Positions 57,534-64,000 of a DNA stretch of 64,000 bases are shown here, piece by piece. The stretch covers positions 1 to 64,000 of the forward strand of contig JAHNUO010000032.1 in NCBI GenBank assembly GCA_019787685.1, written 5' to 3'. Numbering within the stretch: the first letter of the stretch is position 1; every line of letters begins with the position of its first letter. The position numbers were made by a program, and so were the translations under genes. The notes under the pieces were generated by a model that saw only the letters and a program-made list of their open reading frames with translations, had not been told where the DNA came from and did not search any database. Source of the stretch: Chiua virens (Eukaryota; Basidiomycota; Agaricomycetes; Boletales; Boletaceae).

Positions 57534-57964
57534 CATGTTGAGTAAAATGATGACCATTTCTCCCCGGTATCGACGCATGCTCCCTACGGATGTCAATGAT
57601 ATTCTGTTTGCAAGGTACATTGATGGTTGACGTCGCACTGGACCCTTTATCTCCTGGCATTCCCTTGTAAAACTTACCGGATCATAAATACCCATTTGTG
57701 CCTGAAACTACAGTCGAGACCTTGACTATTATTAATATGCTGACGGGCCTGACGCCGACCTCCCCGTGAGACATTGAGGCCGAATATTGAGCGTTGGCAT
57801 CGACCCACCGAGTGTTTCGTCAAGAGCTTCTAGGTTCTACAGTCGAAAACGCAGGCAACCCCACCTTGAAATTAGACACATCCGAGACAGGGAATTCCGT
57901 CGAATGGTCTCGAATATAGTACGACATCGCCCCTGTAGGGAATTTCTATGATACTGTTTACATG
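57534..57964. other. Intergenic between convergent copies 3 and 4
   Basis: A 430-bp shared 3' region; no coding-like frame and no clear terminator motif. Confidence 0.35.
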
Positions 57965-59869
57965 CTACAATTTCGCATCGCTGAGAACGAGTAATCCAAT
58001 CCTAATCGTCTCTTCCAGCAAGGTTTTTAAAGTTTCATCTCCCCAAGCAGCAGCGCCCTGACAATGCGACAGCTTAGACCATGTGAAGTGATGTAGAGAT
58101 ATTGTTTCGATAACTAACCTCGACTTGAAAGTGGAACTTCTTATGCACTGTCCACATATGAATGCACCTGTAGGACGGAGAGAAGGGAGGAAAAAGAATC
58201 AGATGGCAGGGTTAAACGAGGATGCAACGTCAATGTCTTACGCAAACGTAGTTACCCGCCCTCCAAAACCTATATTGTTAATGTTGATGTGCCCCTGTCG
58301 TGTCGGTATTCTGCTCTCCACTGACCCGAGATTCTGCAAATTGCATTGCCATGGGGGTAACTCGGAGGTGGCGTTCTGACCAGTAAGCAGCTTTGCAAGG
58401 ATAGGCATCGAGACGAGGAAACAAGGATGGGCCAAATATTTGTCAAACTGCTCCTGAATTATTTTTGCCGTCATGATCAGTGTTGCCTTCTCGCTGCCTT
58501 CTCTCAACGGACGAGCCATCGGGATACGCAAAGGCATTGCGCAAAGAGACGATGTGAAATACGTTTTCGGGTTGACCGGTGGTTTCAGATAACGTTCAGT
58601 TGAGACACTAAAAACAGACTGACGGTGAGACGTATCCAGCGCGGGGAAGAGATTACAAACGTGGTCATAGGGTTTGGAAAATCGACGTCCTTGCCCAGGG
58701 ACACTGGATTCATCTTGAATTGTGCCAAACCGTTCGCCGCGTTGAATAATGCTGAAACCGAGATACCTAGCTTCTTCGCTTGTGCAACAACCGCCCTCGT
58801 TTCTGATTCCGATAGGATGATATTATGACGGATTGGTCGCTCGGACATATCCAGAGGACGGGATGGAGGAGGCAACCTATGACCGGGCTAGCAGATGTCA
58901 TCATCTTCGTTCGAGTGACAGGTAAGAATGAAGCCATTCGGATCGAACTTACCGCGCTCATTGTAGTTGCCTGCGTCGTGAGATCCTGGAGTAACTCTGT
59001 ACCGGATATCTCCCATTCCTTAGGCACCCCTCCCGTTGCGGTAATCACGTCGACAGGAAGATTCTTCCATTCTTCCGACGGTACGATCGTCACGTCCATC
59101 CCACTATCAGACATCCATTCGCACATCAGGTTCAGTGCGTGGAGGATAGGTCCACCGTCCATCATGGAGTGTGGACCTTGAAGGTATAAGCCATATTCCC
59201 TTCTGTCACCGCCGCCTTCATTCGACGTCACAAGTAGGTAAACTCTGAACAGCGTGCTTGTGCCATCTGCACCAACACAAGGTAGATGCGTGAGGTTGAT
59301 ATCCTTCACAAACTCAGAAGAGTTGAGCGAGGATCCACGCTGTTCAACGACAAAAGCGAGATCGAGCCATGCTTCACGATCGGCGGAGGGCGTGTACACC
59401 CATCTCGGAGATTCGTCGTCCTCTATGGCACAAGCAACGATAGGACAAACAAAACTGGGAAACGAACATCATCCCCTTCGGTCATGCAGAAGATACACAT
59501 AATTTCCATACCGAAATTTATCGAGAGCTCGACGAGTACGATCCCTCAATTCTTCTATGCTGAGCGGAGAGGTGAAGTTGATTCCAGCGCACAGTTCATT
59601 AGCTCTGTTAGTCGGCACATGCAAATTTTGTCATATCAAATTTAACATGCCGGGAGAGTTGAGATTCAAAGAATTACTTACCCATTGAAGGCTAACCAAT
59701 CATTGTGCATCCAACGTTCAGAACCAACCATCGGTCTAGGGTGTGGTCAGTCCAATGTGACAGGACAGTATCATAGAGCTACTTCAGGACTGACCGAGTA
59801 TACACGGGCGGGTGGCGGCTGGTGTTCAGGACCCATTCTGTCTGAGAGGGAATCAAGCTGGACTCCATT
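57965..59869 (-). CDS. HxxxD-motif acyltransferase, copy 4 (one extra base in exon 1)
   Basis: Exons are 59869-59795, 59735-59682, 59604-59512, 59454-58953, 58887-58661, 58607-58242, 58167-58119 and 58057-57965. Exon 1 is 75 nt, against 74 in copies 2, 3 and 5. The surplus lies near 59819 (ACCAAGCCGCCAC where copy 5 has ACCAACCGCCAC). Exon 6 is 15 nt shorter than in copies 1, 3 and 5, an in-frame loss. The active site is HSMMDGG. All donors are GT. Corrected length is 485 aa. It is divergent from copy 5 across 1.15 kb. Confidence 0.75.
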
Positions 59870-61017
59870 TGGGGCACGATGTGCCGTTAATGTCATTTCC
59901 CTTGCCCTCATATATGATCAAGTGCAAGTACATGACAGTGGCAAATGGGATCCAAATTCGTTGGTGACGCGCCCAACATCTTGTCGTCACATACCCACCG
60001 AATTATGTAAAACTTATTCGGAACAATTATTAGGCGGACTCGAATTCTTAGTCTAATGCCGTAACTGCTGCGCCTTACGTCTGTATGATTCGACGTCGTG
60101 CAATGAGCTTCCTGGCCCTGCTCTCGGTTTCGCCTTGGTTCATTCTTTTGCCACTGTAAGGGTCCCTGGTCATGCGGTGGTTGTTCGGGTTGACGCTTTA
60201 TGGTTATATACATAAGGTGTCACGTTGACAAGGATCAATCGATCACCTACGAGAGCTTCGCAGAGCGAAAAGAAAGACATTGAGTTGAACAGACTGTCAT
60301 CCGAGTCAAACGTTCGCTTGCTGAAATAATCCATAAGTACGGACTCCTACTGTGCCCGCGCTGACAGCAGGAGTGACACACGTGATCTTGCCACGACTCG
60401 GACTTGGTTTCAAGTTCTTTCCGACCCTTGCCGGAAGTCTTCTGAAATTTCATCCGAATAGGTGACAACATGCGGGTGCATGCGGCAGCAGTGCGTTGCA
60501 TATTGTTTGCAAGTGACGAGATGCTAATACATAGTGCATTGCTTGCCCTGTCCCGGAGCCTGGTGTCAGCATTACTGACTCACTGTCGGAGTCGGACATG
60601 TCGTCGATCAGAAAGCAGAGCCAAACCTGGCGTTGGGGATTTTTGGTAATTTCCTAAACGTATAGGAACCACTGCGGCCATACATAGTATATATGAGGCT
60701 GCCTACAATGTCCTCATCGACTGCCTGAGTTACATATCCCACAAGCTCCAAGTCCGAGTCTCAAGGTGGCGAAGTGAGCTCTAAGGGGAAATGAGCTGGT
60801 TCTGACTCTTCTGAGTCTGTAAAATGAGTCAGGTAAAGCCAACAGGTGAGTGGAACATGGGCGCTGCAACGTTATGGGTCTAGAAATATGTACTAATGCT
60901 GTCAAGCTACTAAGATGCTGGTAAGCGTTAAATCGGACCGCTGCTTTAGATTCAGATCCCAATTTGCCGGCCACTGATCACATAAAGGCAAAGTAACGAC
61001 TCATCATCATGTCCCAA
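59870..61017. promoter_or_regulatory. Divergent intergenic region between copies 4 and 5
   Basis: It contains both promoters. ATAAAGG about 35 bases before the copy 5 ATG matches the same box in copies 2 and 3. The middle (60060-60900) has only short frames of no recognisable kind. Confidence 0.4.
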
Positions 61018-62930
61018 ATGAAGTCCAACTTGCTTCCCTCACGGATGGAATGGGTCCTCAACACCAACCGCCACCCACCCGTATATACTCGGTCAGTCAT
61101 GAAGTAGCTCGTACCGTCCTGTCGTCGGACTGACTGCGTGGGCTTCCCTTAGACCAATGGTTGGTTCTGAACGTTGGATGCACAATGATTGGTTAACCTT
61201 CGATGGGCAAGTAATTCTTCGGTTCTCTGTTCTCCCAATATGTCAAGTTTGATTTGACAAATTTGAATATACCGACCAACAGAGCTAATGAACTATGCGC
61301 TGGAATCAACTTCACCTCTCCGCTCAGCATAGAAGAATTGAGGGATCGTACTCGTCGAGCTCTCGATAAATTCCGGTAAGGACATCATTTGTGTTCTCTG
61401 CATGACAGAAGGGGATGATGGACGTTTCCCAGTTTTGTTTGTCCTATCGTTGCTTGTGACATAGAGAACGACGAATCTCCCAGATGGGTATACAGTCCCT
61501 CCACCGATCGTGAAGCATGGCTCGATCTCGCTTTCGTCGTTGAACAGCGTGGATCCTCGCTCAACTCTTCTGAGTTTGTGAAGGATATCAACCTCACGCA
61601 ACTACCTTATGTCGGTGCAGATGGCATGAACACTCTGTTCAGGGTTTACTTGCTTGCGACCTCGAAAGAAGGAGACGATGATAGAAGGGAATACGGCTTA
61701 TACCTTCATGGCCCACACTCCATGATGGACGGTGGACCTATCCTCCACGCACTGAACCTTTTATGCGAATGGATGTCTGGTAGTGGGATAGACGTGACGG
61801 TCGTACCTACGGAGGAGTGGAAGAACCTTCCTGTTGACATAATAATCGCAACGGGAGGGGTGCCTAAAGAATGGGAAACATCCGGTGCGGAGCTACTGCA
61901 GGATCTTACGACGCAGGCGAATAAAATGTGCGCAGTAAGTTTGACCCGAATGTCTTCGCTCTACTTGTCATTCAAATGGAGGTAATGACGTCTGCTAGCC
62001 CTGTTATAGGTTGCCTCCTCCATCCCGTCCTCTGGATATGTCCGAGAGACCAATCCGTCATAATATCATTCTGTCGGAGTCAGAAACGAGGGCGGTTATT
62101 GCACAAGCGAAGAAGCTAGGTGTCTCGGTATCGGCGTTGTTCAAAGCAGCAAACGGTTTGGCGCAGTTCAATATGAATCCAGTACCTCCCGGAAAGGACA
62201 TTGATTTTCCAAACGCTACGACCACGTTAGCAGTTACTCTTTGCGGCGCTGGATATATCTGACTGTTAGTCTGTTTCTAGTGTCTCTCTTGAATCCTATT
62301 TGAAATCACCCGCCAATCCGAAAACGTATTTCACATCGTCTCTTTCTGTAATGCCATTGCGCATCCCGATGGCTCGTCCGTTGAGAGAAGGTAGCGAGCA
62401 GGCAACCTTGATCATGACGGCAAAAGAAATTCAGGAGCAGTTTGACAAATATTTGACCCATCCTTGTTTCCCCATTTCGATGCCCATTCTTGCACAGCTG
62501 CCTATCCCTGGAATCGGTCAGGAAGCCAGTCCCGAGACAAGGTTCCCCCCATGGCAATGCGACTTGCAGAACCTCGGGTCAGTGGAGAGCAGAATACCGA
62601 CACAGCAGGGGCACATTAGTGTTGACAATATATGTTTCGGAGGGCGTTTAATCACGTTTGTGTAAGATATCGATGTTGCATCCTCCTTGCTTCGGACCGC
62701 GCCATCTAATACTTTCTCTCTCCATTCTCACAGGGTTGCCCACATGTGGACAGTGCATAAGAAGTTCCACTTTCAAATCGAGGTTGGTTGTTACATTATC
62801 TCTTATTTCACATAGCTCTAAGCTGTCATAATGCCAGGGTGCCGCTGCTTGGGGGGACAATTTTTTGAGAATGCTGCTAGAAGAAACGATCAGGATTGGG
62901 TTGCTCGTTGTGAGCGACGCGAAATTGTAG
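61018..62930 (+). CDS. HxxxD-motif acyltransferase, copy 5 (intact)
   Basis: Exons are 61018-61091, 61153-61206, 61283-61375, 61433-61934, 61999-62225, 62281-62661, 62734-62782 and 62838-62930. The total is 1473 nt and 490 aa, fully open. The active site is HSMMDGG. Intron 2 (61207-61282) has a GC donor, as in copy 1; the other donors are GT. The sequence is closest by eye to copy 3 in exons 4-6, suggesting a recent duplication or conversion. The role is as for copy 1. Confidence 0.85.
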
Positions 62931-64000
62931 CACACTCGAGCAATGTTATAGCCATTTCTCCTCGGCGCTGACGTATACCCGGACCCTATACGGACAACAT
63001 TATGGTTGGGAATGTATATTGACGGAGGTAGTAGTCGCCATTCACTGCAGAATATTGGGTGTTCGCATATTCACTATGCAATTTACTTCGTAGCGACAGG
63101 TCTAAGAGTTGCTGTACGATGCATGGATGCTATGTCAATGCTCTTCATCATGGTGCACACCTTGATAGCCCTGCGGTGGATCCGAACTTCAAGCTGCAAG
63201 AGCCTTGAACCGAAATAATTGGCACTGCATATGTTGCCACATTAGAAGATCATACTCTTATCAAATGAAACTGATCCGTCCTGCCATTGGCAGCATGGAG
63301 GTCGCAAGCAAGCTTGGCGGTTAAGTCACAGCAGCCGCTGTTACTAAACAGCAATAGTCTCGATCCCGACGTTACTTGTATGACGCTGACAGCGACTCAT
63401 TGAAGGCTTGACGGCCCCCAAGGCCCATTTCCACCATTCTACAATCCTCCAGGCCAAGCGCGCGTCGGACCAGACAACACTGAGCTATCCTGTGAAATAT
63501 TTTGTCGCACTGTGGGCGAGTCCAGCGTCAAGATGCGGTGTGATTGTAATCCTGTGTTGAACATTACGAAACCATTCCTCGAAGATGTAGTTCGCAAGTC
63601 TCAATCGCTAATCGTGACTCCACAGTCTAGGGTCCAGGGCACATTCTCTGGCAGTTTTTAATAGTTTGACTGTTCTCAAGCAAATCTTCCCTTCACTGTG
63701 CAAAGCTGTGTTGAGTCTATCAAGACGTCGATTGAATGCCAGTGAACACTCGGGTCCGCCACCCATGACTTGATACGTCATGCGTCACGCGTCACGACCC
63801 AACGGGTCTTGAAGTGGAGCAATGCCATTGGTGGGGATGTAGCTCTGGATCCGAGTCCCAATTTGAAGGCAAAGAGAATGGAACTATACTCGGTCAGGAT
63901 CGATATTGTCCACACTATGGTTTCTTCGTTGCTTTGGTTGACTGTTTCGAGATTCAATATTCAGGCCTCAGGTTATAAGAATTGACAGTTACAATTTGAA
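62931..64000. other. No gene recognised; right inverted repeat at 63330-63531
   Basis: Apart from the inverted partner of 53605-53790, I see only short frames. The window ends inside this stretch. Confidence 0.35.
63330..63531 (-). repeat. Inverted dispersed repeat, right member
   Basis: Reverse complement of 53605-53790, with small indels (for example an extra CTCAG-type insertion in the GATAGCT...TGTTGTCTGG stretch). It closes the block containing acyltransferase copies 3-5. Confidence 0.65.

Noticed and set aside
9971..59869. Programmed +1 frameshifting as the cause of the frame breaks
   Set aside because: The sites share no slippery codon, stop or downstream structure, occur several times within one gene, and are absent from sister copies.

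Overview
The window reads as nuclear DNA of a filamentous basidiomycete, most likely an Agaricomycete. The genes are split by many short introns (mostly 46-85 nt, GT or GC to AG, with CTNA-type branch sites). The families also fit: F-box protein, importin-beta, G-alpha, CFEM protein, a C2H2 plus Zn2Cys6 regulator, DUF1479, and hAT, copia and LTR debris. I cannot name the species.

Layout. 1-9.6 kb is repeat-rich: LTR-like repeats, a solo LTR with a 5-bp target duplication, minisatellites, and a foldback (hairpin) element split by a young non-autonomous LTR element (4451-8225, identical-looking 554-bp LTRs, TTGCT duplication). That element has a zinc-knuckle gag-like ORF on its sense strand and, on the other strand, an intron-containing gene with exact Zn2Cys6 spacing. 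Its own sequence is packed with CGGAG words. 9.9-19 kb holds a coiled-coil gene, the zinc-finger regulator and a damaged uricase. 20-26.4 kb holds an AT-rich hairpin element, an intact HxxxD acyltransferase and, divergently, a DUF1479 oxygenase-like gene. 27.5-47.4 kb is the conserved core: F-box protein, two tandem paralogues with C-terminal CaaX boxes, importin-beta, G-alpha, CFEM protein and a RhoGAP-like protein. 47.4-64 kb is accessory again: LTR remnants, a hAT fragment and four more acyltransferase copies with the same eight-exon structure.

Two patterns cross gene boundaries. (1) Many otherwise well-conserved genes carry isolated one-base insertions, and most can be placed as an A or T inserted between C and G. 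Comparison of the five acyltransferase copies shows this directly for two sites. Sequence error or real decay cannot be separated without reads. (2) Eight of roughly 85 placed introns have GC donors, and at one family intron the donor switches between GT and GC among paralogues.

Functional reading. The acyltransferases and the DUF1479 gene look like an expanding accessory (possibly secondary-metabolism) set, while the core genes serve nuclear import, G-protein signalling, Rho control and protein turnover. All exon limits come from reading splice sites, frames and family conservation by eye; no search was run.
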